A stretch of 64,000 nucleotides of DNA from Bacteroidales bacterium (lineage in GTDB: Bacteria; Bacteroidota; Bacteroidia; Bacteroidales; UBA932): positions 62,001-126,000 of the forward strand of contig JALCMW010000003.1 of the NCBI GenBank assembly GCA_022648685.1, written 5' to 3'. This document shows, piece after piece, positions 26,745-35,564 of the stretch (positions are counted from its first letter, which is position 1; each line of letters begins with the position of its first letter). The position numbers and the translations under genes are program-made. A model generated the notes under the pieces. The model searched no databases, was not told the origin of the DNA, and saw nothing but the letters and a program-made list of their open reading frames with translations.

Positions 26745-26752
26745 TAAATCTA
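26745..26752 (-). promoter_or_regulatory. Promoter -7-like element for the phosphodiester glycosidase operon
   Basis: TAGATTTA on the minus strand (one mismatch to TAnnTTTG). Expected start point near 26739, just before the ATG at 26724. It supports the shorter reading frame. Confidence 0.45.
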
Positions 26753-26771
26753 GAAATTCTTTTTGTCAATT

Positions 26772-26845
26772 CACAGTAAAAAAATACTGCATATCACAAT
26801 AAAAAAATACCGCATTCCCTTTTGAAAGGATGCGGTAACTTTTTT
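26772..26845 (-). terminator. pnp terminator with duplicated 3' arm and A/T tract
   Basis: Downstream of pnp the minus strand forms an imperfect hairpin (ACCGCATCCTTT/AGGGAATGCGGT, within 26809-26838) followed by seven U. On the plus strand the same hairpin is followed by TTTTTT (26840-26845), so it may work both ways. The 23 bases 26795-26817 (A-tract plus one arm) are repeated with 19 of 23 matches at 26772-26794, giving a second T7 run for the pnp transcript. Confidence 0.75.
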
Positions 26846-26865
26846 CCGTATTTAAGGAAGATCTT

Positions 26866-29238
26866 TTAAAAAAGCTCTTCCTTGTTTTCTTCCTGATTGT
26901 CGAAATCAGGTTTGGAATCGTTTGTATCGAATGATCCGGATGTCTCCTGCGGCTTTGTATCGTTCTCGCTGCGTCTGTCGTCATGACGGAAACTTCTGTG
27001 ATCGTCACGTCTTCCTTCCCTGCGGTCATCCCTGTGGAAACTCCTGCGGTCTCCTCCTCTTCTGTCGTCACGTCTTCCTCCAGATGTTCTCGGATGATGT
27101 TCAGGTTCAACGTATCCTTCCGGTTTCTCCAGAAGGGCACGGCGTGAAAGTCTCATTTTTCCTGTTTTGGCATCTACTTCCAGAAGTTTGACATCTATCT
27201 CGTCACCAATATTGAGGACGTCTTCGACTTTGTCGGTTTTGCCCCATGCGATTTCGGAAATATGCAAAAGTCCTTCTTTTCCCGGCATGATTTCAATGAA
27301 TGCTCCGAAATCAAGTATGGAAACCACTTTCCCGTGGTATACTTTTCCGACTTCAGGTACCGCGCAGATGTTTTTGATGGTCTCGAGAGCCTTGTCCAAA
27401 GCTTCTTTGTCCGTGCTGTAAATGTCTACGACTCCGTGATCCCCGTCTTCAGTGATGGTGATCGTGGTTCCGGTTTCTTTCTGGATCTGCTGGATTGTTT
27501 CACCGCCCTTTCCTATGACAGCACCGATGAAGTCCGAAGGAATGAGAATCTGCTTGATTCTAGGTACGAAAGGTTTGTAGTCTTCACGAGGTTCGCTGAT
27601 GCATTTCATCATTTCACCCATAATGTGCATTCTTCCCTGGCGTGCCTGTTCGAGAGCCTTTTCAAGTACCTCATAGGACAATCCGTCCACTTTGATATCC
27701 ATCTGGGTGGCGGTTATACCGTCTTTTGTTCCGGTAACCTTGAAGTCCATATCCCCGAGATGATCTTCATCTCCTAGTATATCCGTAAGGATGGCATATC
27801 TTTCGTTAGGCTTTTCGGCATCCGTGATAAGGCCCATAGCGACACCTGCGACAGGTTTCTTTATCTTGACGCCCGCATCCATGAGTGCGAGACAGCCTCC
27901 GCATACCGAAGCCATTGATGATGAACCGTTGGATTCGAGTATGTCCGAGACGACTCTTACCGCATACGGATTTTCAGGAGCCAGAGGCATGACGGCTTTC
28001 AACGCCCTCATTGCAAGGTTCCCATGTCCTATTTCCCTGCGTCCCACACCTCTCTGGGCTTTTGCTTCCCCTGTTGCGAACGGCGGGAAGTTGTAATGCA
28101 GGACGAACTGCTGGCTGTCATGGACAAGAACTTCGTCCATTTCTTTCATGTCGAGTTTTGTCCCCAGTGTCACCGATGCCAGTGATTGGGTTTCGCCTCT
28201 CGTGAATATGGCTGAGCCGTGTGCACATGGAAGATAACCTACTTCGCACCAGATAGGACGGACCTGATTGGTAGTACGTCCGTCAAGACGTATGCCTTCA
28301 TCGAGGATCATGTTCCTCATGGCCTCTTTCTCGGTCGCGTTGTAGTATCTTGTTATCATATAGGCTTTCGCTTCGCGGTCCTCTTCAGGAACCGTTTCTA
28401 TGAAAGCTTCCTTGATGGCTTCGAAACCGTCCTCCCTTTCATGTTTGGGTTTTGCGGATTTGGCCAATGCATAGCATTTGTCGTAGCAGAATTCGTGGAG
28501 TGCTTTCCTGAGGTCTTCATCGTTTTCATCATGAGGATAGTCCCTCTTGATGTCCTTTCCGAGTTCCTTGTTCAGTTCCGTCTGTACGGCGCATTGCTTT
28601 TTGATTTCTTCATGTGCGAATTTGATGGCTTCCAGCATATCGTGTTCGCTGACTTCTTTCATTTCACCTTCCACCATCATGATATTTTCAAAAGTGGCTC
28701 CGACCATAAGGTCTATGTCCGCTTTTTCCATCTCGCTGAAAGTCGGGTTGATCTTGAACTGCCCGTCTATCCTTACGACGCGGGCTTCGGAAATAGGTCC
28801 GAGAAAAGGAATGTCGCTTGCGGCCAGGGCAGCTGAAGCTGCCAGTCCTGCAAGAGCGTCCGGTTGGGTATCCTTATCTGCCGAAATCAGCAGTATCTGC
28901 ACAAAAACGGCCAGATGGAAATCATCAGGAAACAGCGGTCTTAAAGCTCTGTCTACGAGCCTTGAAATCAAAACTTCATAATCGGAAGCTTTGCCTTCGC
29001 GTTTCATGAATCCCCCCGGGAATCTTCCGGCGGAATAGAATTTTTCTTTGTAGTCTACCTGAAGAGGAAGGAAATCCACATCTTCGGCAGCTTCTTTTGC
29101 GCAAGTGACGGTGGCCAGAAGCATTGTGCCACCCATCTTGACTACGACGGCACCGTCTGCCTGTTTGGCCAGTTTGCCTGTTTCAATTTCGATTACCCTA
29201 CCGTCGGATAATTCGATTTTCTTGTTGATTACGTTCAT
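26866..29238 (-). CDS. pnp: Polyribonucleotide nucleotidyltransferase (PNPase)
   Basis: 790 residues; phosphorolytic 3'-5' exoribonuclease of RNA decay. Order: first RNase PH domain (about 1-230), alpha-helical linker, second RNase PH domain (about 310-545, with [15 protein letters not shown] and [19 protein letters not shown]), KH domain ([20 protein letters not shown], about 565-620) and S1 domain ([37 protein letters not shown], about 625-695). The C-terminal about 80 residues are a disordered tail of Arg/Asp/His repeats ([19 protein letters not shown]) ending in an acidic stretch; this is much longer than the E. coli tail. It follows rpsO, the gene order also found in E. coli, but an intrinsic terminator and a structured leader lie between them. 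Confidence 0.96.
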   Translation of the reverse strand: MNVINKKIELSDGRVIEIETGKLAKQADGAVVVKMGGTMLLATVTCAKEAAEDVDFLPLQVDYKEKFYSAGRFPGGFMKREGKASDYEVLISRLVDRALRPLFPDDFHLAVFVQILLISADKDTQPDALAGLAASAALAASDIPFLGPISEARVVRIDGQFKINPTFSEMEKADIDLMVGATFENIMMVEGEMKEVSEHDMLEAIKFAHEEIKKQCAVQTELNKELGKDIKRDYPHDENDEDLRKALHEFCYDKCYALAKSAKPKHEREDGFEAIKEAFIETVPEEDREAKAYMITRYYNATEKEAMRNMILDEGIRLDGRTTNQVRPIWCEVGYLPCAHGSAIFTRGETQSLASVTLGTKLDMKEMDEVLVHDSQQFVLHYNFPPFATGEAKAQRGVGRREIGHGNLAMRALKAVMPLAPENPYAVRVVSDILESNGSSSMASVCGGCLALMDAGVKIKKPVAGVAMGLITDAEKPNERYAILTDILGDEDHLGDMDFKVTGTKDGITATQMDIKVDGLSYEVLEKALEQARQGRMHIMGEMMKCISEPREDYKPFVPRIKQILIPSDFIGAVIGKGGETIQQIQKETGTTITITEDGDHGVVDIYSTDKEALDKALETIKNICAVPEVGKVYHGKVVSILDFGAFIEIMPGKEGLLHISEIAWGKTDKVEDVLNIGDEIDVKLLEVDAKTGKMRLSRRALLEKPEGYVEPEHHPRTSGGRRDDRRGGDRRSFHRDDRREGRRDDHRSFRHDDRRSENDTKPQETSGSFDTNDSKPDFDNQEENKEELF

Positions 29239-29249
29239 TATTAGTATGC

Positions 29250-29341
29250 CAACCTGCCTCTCCCCGTGAGAGTTGATTAAACCTTTCGTACTTTGTATCT
29301 GTCCGTGAAATATAGAAGTTCCCTCTCTCCGCCGCAGGTTG
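29250..29341 (-). promoter_or_regulatory. Possible structured leader of pnp
   Basis: On the minus strand CAACCTGC (29341-29334) can pair with GCAGGTTG (29257-29250) across 76 nt, with an internal hairpin of the CTCTC/GAGAG type (about 29259-29274). pnp messages are autoregulated through leader structure in some bacteria; here that is only suggested. A TATATTTC box (about 29307-29314, one mismatch) could be a pnp promoter. Confidence 0.35.
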
Positions 29342-29370
29342 AGGTTTGTTAGCGGATCCGGGTCATGTCC

Positions 29371-29406
29371 AAATAAAAAAGGGATGGTTCTTTCGGAACC
29401 TATCCC
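29371..29406 (-). terminator. Intrinsic terminator after rpsO
   Basis: Minus strand: GGGATAGGTTC (29406-29396), loop CGAAA, GAACCATCCC (29390-29381) with one bulged A, followed by TTTTTTATTT. A strong hairpin and U-tract just downstream of rpsO. Confidence 0.85.
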
Positions 29407-29428
29407 TTTGGTTTCCTATCCAATAAAA

Positions 29429-29710
29429 TTATCGACGGAGACCTAGCTCCTTGATAATGTTTCTGTATCTCTCGATGTCGACATCCATTAGATAATCCAG
29501 GATCTGACGTCTTTTACCTACCAGACGAAGAAGGGACCGTCTTGTGACGATGTCTTTTTTGTTCTTCTTCACATGCTCTGTAAGGTGATCGATACGGTAG
29601 GAGAATAGAGCAACTTGACTCTCAGGTGAGCCGGTGTCTGTATTAGACTTTCCGTACTTAGCGAAAATCTCTTGCTTTTTGTCAGCTTGTAAATATTCAG
29701 CCATCTGCAA
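29429..29710 (-). CDS. rpsO: 30S ribosomal protein S15
   Basis: 93 residues; binds 16S rRNA in the central domain early in 30S assembly. The S15 pattern is clear: KQEIFAKYGKSNTDTGSPESQVALFSYRIDHLTEHVKKNKKD and RSLLRLVGKRRQILDYLMDVDIERYRNIIKELGLR. An ATG two codons later (29704) would give a 91-residue protein closer to the usual length and cannot be excluded. It has a textbook Bacteroidota promoter upstream and its own terminator downstream, so only read-through reaches pnp unless pnp has its own promoter. Confidence 0.96.
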   Translation of the reverse strand: MQMAEYLQADKKQEIFAKYGKSNTDTGSPESQVALFSYRIDHLTEHVKKNKKDIVTRRSLLRLVGKRRQILDYLMDVDIERYRNIIKELGLRR

Positions 29711-29786
29711 AAAATTTTGGTTTTGAAAAAATTGTAATTAAATAAAAAAATCGTGTTTGACTTGCATTTTTGCGCGTAAAACGAGG

Positions 29787-29817
29787 CAAATTTACGCATA
29801 AAATAATAGAAAACAAA
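29787..29817 (-). promoter_or_regulatory. Consensus promoter of rpsO
   Basis: Minus strand: TTTG (29817-29814), 19-nt spacer, TAAATTTG (29794-29787). This is the full -33/-7 consensus of the Bacteroidota primary sigma factor and the best promoter in the window. Expected start point near 29781, giving a leader of about 70 nt. Confidence 0.85.
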
Positions 29818-29877
29818 TTCATCTGCGTTTTTTCTGGCGTAATGCAATACCGTATTTATTAATCGGATCATTTTTTA

Positions 29878-29885
29878 TAATTTTG
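29878..29885 (+). promoter_or_regulatory. Promoter -7 element for the YgjP-like/ThrE operon
   Basis: TAATTTTG on the plus strand fits TAnnTTTG. Expected start point near 29892, about 46 nt before the ATG at 29938. Confidence 0.5.
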
Positions 29886-29937
29886 TCTTTTCGTATTAAT
29901 ATGGTTCCGGTTTTCATATCGGAATATATCTTGAAGA

Positions 29938-30825
29938 ATGAAAGATAAATTGTACCGCGACGGGATATTGGGGGATGTGGTCTTGAAAACGAACCCCAGA
30001 AGCCGGAGGATCAGTATAAGGATTCATCCCGAGAAAGGCGTTACGGTCAATATTCCGGCCGGGATATCTTGCGGAAAAGGCTTTGATTTCTTTTTGTCGG
30101 AAAGAGGAAAGATCGCGGAAGTCATGGCCAGGCAGAAGAATATAACTGAATCTGCCCGAAAAGCGGGAAAGGCTGTTTCTCCTCCGTCAGATGGTGTCGT
30201 CGTCCGTACCCTTCTTTCCGAAATCACTTTCGTGCTTGAAAGTGTTGATGCGGAGGCGACTCCGGGAATATCGGGGCGAGATGTTTTCGTTGCCGAGGAT
30301 CTGTCTTCCACGGGAAGGGATTTTTTGAATACGGAGCGTCCGGTTACAAGAAAATTCATCAGATACCGGTCCCGCTCATATGGAGGAGATGAGGCTGATT
30401 CCGGTTTCCTGATGCGTGAACTGGTGCGTGTCATCCGTACCGAAGCGGATTTTCTGCTTCCTGCCAAGTTGGAATTTTTCGCCCGGAAATACGATTTCGT
30501 TTTCGATTCGGTATCGGTCAAACATAATTCCTCGAATTGGGGGAGTTGTTCCGGAAAGAGGAACATCAATCTCAATTTGAATATCATGCGCTTGCCTGAA
30601 CCGCTTTGCGATTATGTCGTGCTGCACGAGCTGTGCCATTTGCGTTATCATGACCATGGTCCTTGTTTCCACAGGTTTCTGGATATGCTCTGCGATGACA
30701 ATATGAAGAGGCTTTCTAATGCCGGGGATCCGTATGCTCTGAATCTGGCGGAAAAGATAGCGGCAGGTGCTTCGACTTCCGGAAATGTTATGCGCCGTGA
30801 GATATCCGGCTACAGATTGATTTGA
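29938..30825 (+). CDS. YgjP-like (DUF45) zinc metallopeptidase
   Basis: 295 residues. The zincin motif is complete: VVLHELCHLRYHDHG gives HExxH, and HDHGPCFHRFLDML supplies the further His/Glu region near the C-terminus. SVKHNSSNWGSCSGKRNINLNLNIMRLP before it is the conserved DUF45 segment. The N-terminal part (VVLKTNPRSRRISIRIHPEKGVTVNIPAG) is the beta-rich domain of the family. It is about 50 residues longer than E. coli YgjP, with a variable middle (about 65-150). No signal peptide. The first gene of a two-gene operon with a ThrE-like exporter 16 nt downstream. Physiological substrate unknown. Confidence 0.87.
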   Translation: MKDKLYRDGILGDVVLKTNPRSRRISIRIHPEKGVTVNIPAGISCGKGFDFFLSERGKIAEVMARQKNITESARKAGKAVSPPSDGVVVRTLLSEITFVLESVDAEATPGISGRDVFVAEDLSSTGRDFLNTERPVTRKFIRYRSRSYGGDEADSGFLMRELVRVIRTEADFLLPAKLEFFARKYDFVFDSVSVKHNSSNWGSCSGKRNINLNLNIMRLPEPLCDYVVLHELCHLRYHDHGPCFHRFLDMLCDDNMKRLSNAGDPYALNLAEKIAAGASTSGNVMRREISGYRLI

Positions 30826-30841
30826 TTTTTATAATAATTAT

Positions 30842-32224
30842 ATGGAAAATACTGAACAATATCTTATTCTCAGAAGACGGCTGGATCTGCTTTTGAAAAC
30901 CGGTAGGCTACTGGTCGAAAGTTCTGCGGATACAAACAGGGTGAGGCGGAATATGGTAAGGACGGCGGAGTTTCTTGGCTTCGATGTCGGGGATCTGCAT
31001 CTTTTCATAGATCATAATATCATAATGGCGAATTACAGTGATGAACTTCATTCTTTTTCGAAATTCCAGAAATGTACAAGGCACGGAATAGATTTCACTG
31101 TCATATCTGCCATAAGCAAATTGACTTTCAGAGCTGTTAGGAAAGATTACACAGAACTTGAATTCGAATCCGAGCTGGAAAAAATAGCGACAAGGCCGAG
31201 ATTCTATTCCCGTATGGTTACATCAGTAGGTGCTGCATTGGCCTGCGGCGGTTTCTGCCTGCAATTCGGTTGCGACTGGGTGGCTTTCCTTTATGCTTCC
31301 CTGGCTGCTTTCGTCGGCTTCAATTGCAAATCATGGCTTGCAAGAGCCGGGATAAACCAGTATATGTCCGTGGCCATCGCCGCTTTCTTTTCAACGCTCG
31401 CTGCCTGGCTTACCACGTATCTTCCTGCCTGGACGTCAACTCCATTGCATCCTCTTCTGGCCTGCGCCTTGTTCATAGTCCCGGGTGTCCCTCTTATAAA
31501 TTCCGTGGACGATATAATGGACGGGAATTTCCGGTTCGGTCTGGAACGTGCCGTAAATACGATTTTCATAATGCTGGGAATGGCATTCGGTATTGTTTTC
31601 GCTTTGAAGTTCTGTGCTTGGACTTTTGATTTCGAACCGGATATAATGGGCATCTCCATGGAACCCCATCATTCGTATCTGACCTATGCCGTGGCTGCCG
31701 CCGTTTCAGCCGTAGGTTTTTCGATGATATTCAATGTTCCGAAACGTCTTTTATGGGTTGTTGCTGCCGGTGGGGCCATAGCGGTGTGCACCCGTAACCT
31801 TGTCAGTCTCGCCCCCGATGGCTTCTGCCCTTTCAGTCTCGGACAGGGCGGCATAATCGGTACACTTGCCGGGGCAACGCTTGTTTCTTTGGTGGCTGTC
31901 AAGGCAATGCATATCTGCCATACACCGCATCAGGTCATAACCATAGCCAGCGTCATACCTATGGTACCGGGAGTTATGATGTACAGATTTCTTTATTCAC
32001 TTATTGAAGTTCCTGCAGGACAGAAGGATCTGACGACTATCTTTACGAATGCCGGTGTGAACGGAATCAATTCGGCATTGATCATTCTAGGGATCGCAGT
32101 CGGTGTCGCCGTTCCCAATATCATAGCCAGGCGCTGGATAAACAGGAAAAAACTGATTGAATTCGACGAAGGAATACGGCGCAAGAGGGAAAGCGGTGAT
32201 TTTATCGATATAGATAAACTTTAA
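30842..32224 (+). CDS. Threonine/serine exporter family protein (ThrE-like)
   Basis: 460-residue inner-membrane protein. The N-terminal cytosolic domain (about 1-120) contains the family motif LLVESSADTNRVRRNMVRTAEFLG and ITVISAISKL-like strands. It is followed by about ten transmembrane segments arranged as the two ThrE halves, with the conserved PGVPLINSVDDIMDG near the middle and IPMVPGVMMYRFLYSL late. Family members export threonine and serine by proton exchange. Both halves are present in one chain. It ends 2 nt before the convergent MATE gene; no terminator fits between them. Confidence 0.85.
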   Translation: MENTEQYLILRRRLDLLLKTGRLLVESSADTNRVRRNMVRTAEFLGFDVGDLHLFIDHNIIMANYSDELHSFSKFQKCTRHGIDFTVISAISKLTFRAVRKDYTELEFESELEKIATRPRFYSRMVTSVGAALACGGFCLQFGCDWVAFLYASLAAFVGFNCKSWLARAGINQYMSVAIAAFFSTLAAWLTTYLPAWTSTPLHPLLACALFIVPGVPLINSVDDIMDGNFRFGLERAVNTIFIMLGMAFGIVFALKFCAWTFDFEPDIMGISMEPHHSYLTYAVAAAVSAVGFSMIFNVPKRLLWVVAAGGAIAVCTRNLVSLAPDGFCPFSLGQGGIIGTLAGATLVSLVAVKAMHICHTPHQVITIASVIPMVPGVMMYRFLYSLIEVPAGQKDLTTIFTNAGVNGINSALIILGIAVGVAVPNIIARRWINRKKLIEFDEGIRRKRESGDFIDIDKL

Positions 32225-32226
32225 TC

Positions 32227-33567
32227 TCAGATTTTTTTTCCCTTCCAGCGTCCGCTTTTCAGATATAAGCCGCAGAATATTACTGTTGCCAGAGCGTACA
32301 CCGAGTCTGCAGTCCAGCAGACCGCGATATCCGCTTTGATGATATACATGATTGCATAACAGTATGCCACATATATCGATAGGGCGGCGACTTCAAGGAT
32401 GAATGCTTTTTGTGTGTTTCCCGTACCGGCTACGGCCTGGAATAAGATGATTCCCGGAACACTGACCACATAGGATGCAGTCATTACCAGCATGGAAGGG
32501 ATTGATATGTCAATGAGACCGGGGATATTCGTGAATATCCTGATTATCGTGCCCGGGAATATGAAAAAAACAACCATTATGGGAATTATCACAGCATAGC
32601 TGATCTTGAGCAGTCTCCCGATAAGGGGCATGACTTCACTTGAACGTCCTTCTCCTATCAGATTGCTTGCAAGAGTACTTCCGGTTATGGCGAAAGCCGT
32701 CAGGATCATCCAGATAAGTCCTGATGCATTCCTTACTATATTGGATATCGCAATAGCTTCTTCACCAAGATGTTCTGCCAGAAGAAAGAATATCATCCAG
32801 CTGAACACAGAAAGGAAATTCTGGATCATGGACCATACGGAAACGGATAATATATCTTTGAGTTCCCGTTTGTCGAATTTGAATTTCCTTTCCATCCCGT
32901 ATTTCTCTAGGTCGAGTTTCCTTAATGTGTATATGATCAGATACGCGAGTGATATGGCTTCGGACATCGATGAACCTATTGCGGCTCCTTCAATGCCCAG
33001 GGCAGGGAGTCCGAAATGTCCGAATATAAGCGTCCAGTTCAGGAACATGTTGGACAGAAGCATAATGATCGAACTGTAAGTAAGAACTTTTGTTTTTGTC
33101 GTGCCAATGTATACTGCCCTGAACATAGCGGCCGCAAAAGAAAAGAACAAGCTGGGAATCCGCCATTTAAGGTACGCCGTGACCGCATGCATGATATGGG
33201 GTGACGATATTGCATACTTCATCACCGATGGAGCCAGCCATTCGGAGAATATCACCATTATCGTTGCTAGAATAATGAGAAAGAACATTCCCTGTCTGAA
33301 TATGCTTCCTATTTTGGAAAATTCACCTTCCCCGTTTCTTCTTCCTATTATGATCTGGGCCCCTATGCTGAAGCCGAATCCTATCATATACAAGACAAGA
33401 TAGCCTATTCCTGCTATTGCCGCCGCTCCCAGTTCCGTTTCCCCGACCCGTCCCAGGAATATCGTATCTGTTATCCCCAGCATTTGTTCCATCACGAGCC
33501 CTATGAGGATAGGGTATGTGACAGTCATTATTTGTTTTAAGGAATATTTTCGTGAAGCCATGATCAC
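32227..33567 (-). CDS. MATE-family efflux transporter
   Basis: 446 residues with 12 predicted transmembrane segments in two related halves. MATE signatures: TYPILIGLVMEQMLGITDTIFLGRVGETELGAAAIAG at the N-terminus and, in the second half, GEEAIAISNIVRNASGLIWMILTAFAITGSTLASNLIGEGR. It exports cationic drugs or metabolites with Na+ or H+. Its ATG overlaps the stop of the TruB-fusion gene as ATGA (an ATG two codons later is possible), so it is translated from the gltX operon. Substrate unknown; coupling to the kinase-like domain upstream may be meaningful or chance. Confidence 0.9.
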   Translation of the reverse strand: MIMASRKYSLKQIMTVTYPILIGLVMEQMLGITDTIFLGRVGETELGAAAIAGIGYLVLYMIGFGFSIGAQIIIGRRNGEGEFSKIGSIFRQGMFFLIILATIMVIFSEWLAPSVMKYAISSPHIMHAVTAYLKWRIPSLFFSFAAAMFRAVYIGTTKTKVLTYSSIIMLLSNMFLNWTLIFGHFGLPALGIEGAAIGSSMSEAISLAYLIIYTLRKLDLEKYGMERKFKFDKRELKDILSVSVWSMIQNFLSVFSWMIFFLLAEHLGEEAIAISNIVRNASGLIWMILTAFAITGSTLASNLIGEGRSSEVMPLIGRLLKISYAVIIPIMVVFFIFPGTIIRIFTNIPGLIDISIPSMLVMTASYVVSVPGIILFQAVAGTGNTQKAFILEVAALSIYVAYCYAIMYIIKADIAVCWTADSVYALATVIFCGLYLKSGRWKGKKI

Positions 33568-35564
33568 AGATCGCCTTCATATATGGTTCTGCAGCAGATA
33601 CGCGCCGCTTCATCGTCCGGAAGACATCCCATATTGTAACAAGGTACGGTCATCGCGGCTTTTTCTATGGTTCCGGTTATTCCGTCCATCACCTCTCTGT
33701 TCCATCTTATTGATGATACGGATGGCAGTATGGCTGTGAAAGCCTCTATGCCTTTTATCTTTGCGATTTTGTTTCCGGAAGCCTGTTCGAGTCTTACTAT
33801 GGATCCCAACGGTGCATCAGTATTCCTGTAACAGGGTGTCTTCCCGCTCCAGGGAGTCCCGAAAATCCTGAAAGAGCCATCCTCAGCGGATCTGATTACC
33901 GGATTATCATCGTTTATCAAATCGCAGTCTTCGATATTCTTTAGCCAGAGTTTGCTGTGGGTGCTCTTTCCTGTGCCGCTTGTTCCAAGGAACATATTGG
34001 CCTTCCCTTTGTGCCTGATCACGGATGCATGCATCAGAAGTGTCCCTTTACAGGCGGTATTTTGCACGAACATCAACATTATGGACGAATTGATCTGATA
34101 CAGGGTCCGGCATCGGGCCGTTTCCGCAAGAGGATAGAAAACTCCGCGGGAGCAGTCTTTGAATATCCTCAGGATTCCGGCTCTTCTGTCCGGAAGCTGC
34201 CTGAATTCATAAAAATATTCCCCGTCCCTTTCATATACAGTAAAATACGGGGCTTTGTCTTTATTGTCTATTATTATCCTGGTGTCTTTTCCGTATATGG
34301 TTCCAGGAATCCATTCCGGCATCTTTTCTTTGACGGTGATTGTGAAAATAGCCTGTCCGGTGTTTTCATCTTTTCCGGATGCGAAAGGTTCGTACCCGAA
34401 TAGCTTCAGTTTGTGATCTTCCCGTACCTGATCAGCTTTATGCGTGTTCTTGTTTTCCATCCGCAATGCGGCTTCATCGTCGGCAGACAGAGGTTCCACA
34501 CCTGTTTCAAGTCCGGCTTTTCCTCTCTTTATGATTTCTTCCTTTTCAGGAGGTACCGGAGCGAATTCCCATGGTTTTTCCAGCCCTATCCCGAATGTGT
34601 GGCCTGCAACCTTGAAATATCTGAATTCTTTATCTACCGGTGAGAACAATGAAAGGGCTTCCTGCACCGATATGGTGTCCTTGTCTGAGAATTCCCCGTT
34701 TCCGGTTCTTCTGAGTGCATCAAGGAAAGCCCCGGAGTCCATCGCTTCTCCGATATCCCTAGCCAGAGCCCTGATATATGTCCCTTTACTGCAAGTTATT
34801 CTTATCGAAGCCCGGGGAAGTCCCAGACCGGAATTGTCGGTTACTTTTATCCTGTTGTTCCTGGCATTGCCGGGTTCTTCCATCTTGTTTCCGGTTAAGG
34901 TTTCTTCTGGGGATATTTCCGTCTTGCCTTTTCCTTCTTTCCAATCAAGAAGTTCCAGTTCCTTGATGGTTATTACGGATTTCTGCAATATCTCGGATGC
35001 GGTGGCGTCCAGATTTCCTTGTCCTTGTCTGTACATTTTCCGGGCAAGTTCATATGCCCTTATTCCATCTGAAGATTTTGCCGAGAAAAGAGGTGCTATC
35101 TGTTCCCCGGTTCCAATGAATTCCGGCAGTTTTTCCCTGAGGTTCTTTTCCGACACGTTGTCTACGGGAAAGAATCTGTCTATTTCTTTTTCCTGGTCGT
35201 ATGAAGGTGTTGTAGCTCCGAATGTGATTCCGGCTATGTACTCCTTGTCATGGGACTGCAGCTCCTGTGCCTTTTTTGTGGCTTTGCCTATGCAGACCAG
35301 AAGTATTCCGGTAGCAAGGGGATCGAGTGTCCCTGCATGTCCTACCTTGATGTTTTTTTTATGGAAATGTCTGCAGGCCGCGAATTTGATTTTACGTATT
35401 ACATCCGCAGAAGTCCAGCGGTACGGTTTGTCCACGGGAATTATAATACCTTCCGGATATTCTTCGATATCTTCGGCAATCCTTCCTGTTTCGTTTAGAA
35501 AATTCCTGTCCGCGGCCAATGGCCGTATGTCCATCGTATCAGTTTGATCCGTTCCTATTTGCAT
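33564..35564 (-). CDS. truB: TruB tRNA pseudouridine synthase fused to an HPr-kinase-like P-loop domain
   Basis: 666 residues in one open frame. Residues about 35-310 are TruB, which makes pseudouridine-55 in the T-loop of tRNA: VGHAGTLDPLATG places the catalytic aspartate at D81 and CSKGTYIRALARDIG (258-272) is the C-terminal motif. An unusual hydrophilic insert of about 35 residues lies at 210-245. After a linker (about 310-385) a second domain begins (LKLFGYEPFASG). It has LMHASVIRHKG, Walker A GTSGTGKST (527-535), DLINDDNPVI (548-557) and GTPWSGKTPCYRN, the pattern of HPr kinase/phosphorylase-like proteins that stand alone in Bacteroidales. The Met at residue 369 could be a relic start. 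The chosen ATG overlaps rpiB by 10 nt; the frame opens at 35624. TruB function confident; role of the second domain unknown. Confidence 0.88.
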   Translation of the reverse strand: MQIGTDQTDTMDIRPLAADRNFLNETGRIAEDIEEYPEGIIIPVDKPYRWTSADVIRKIKFAACRHFHKKNIKVGHAGTLDPLATGILLVCIGKATKKAQELQSHDKEYIAGITFGATTPSYDQEKEIDRFFPVDNVSEKNLREKLPEFIGTGEQIAPLFSAKSSDGIRAYELARKMYRQGQGNLDATASEILQKSVITIKELELLDWKEGKGKTEISPEETLTGNKMEEPGNARNNRIKVTDNSGLGLPRASIRITCSKGTYIRALARDIGEAMDSGAFLDALRRTGNGEFSDKDTISVQEALSLFSPVDKEFRYFKVAGHTFGIGLEKPWEFAPVPPEKEEIIKRGKAGLETGVEPLSADDEAALRMENKNTHKADQVREDHKLKLFGYEPFASGKDENTGQAIFTITVKEKMPEWIPGTIYGKDTRIIIDNKDKAPYFTVYERDGEYFYEFRQLPDRRAGILRIFKDCSRGVFYPLAETARCRTLYQINSSIMLMFVQNTACKGTLLMHASVIRHKGKANMFLGTSGTGKSTHSKLWLKNIEDCDLINDDNPVIRSAEDGSFRIFGTPWSGKTPCYRNTDAPLGSIVRLEQASGNKIAKIKGIEAFTAILPSVSSIRWNREVMDGITGTIEKAAMTVPCYNMGCLPDDEAARICCRTIYEGDL

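Noticed and set aside
34444..35547. Long plus-strand ORF (367 codons) opposite the TruB fusion
   Set aside because: Ser/Pro/Phe-rich composition typical of an antisense shadow; the minus strand carries clear TruB motifs.
33564..35564. The TruB fusion as a simple assembly error
   Set aside because: No frame change or repeat is visible at the junction and the linker codes normally, though resequencing would settle it.
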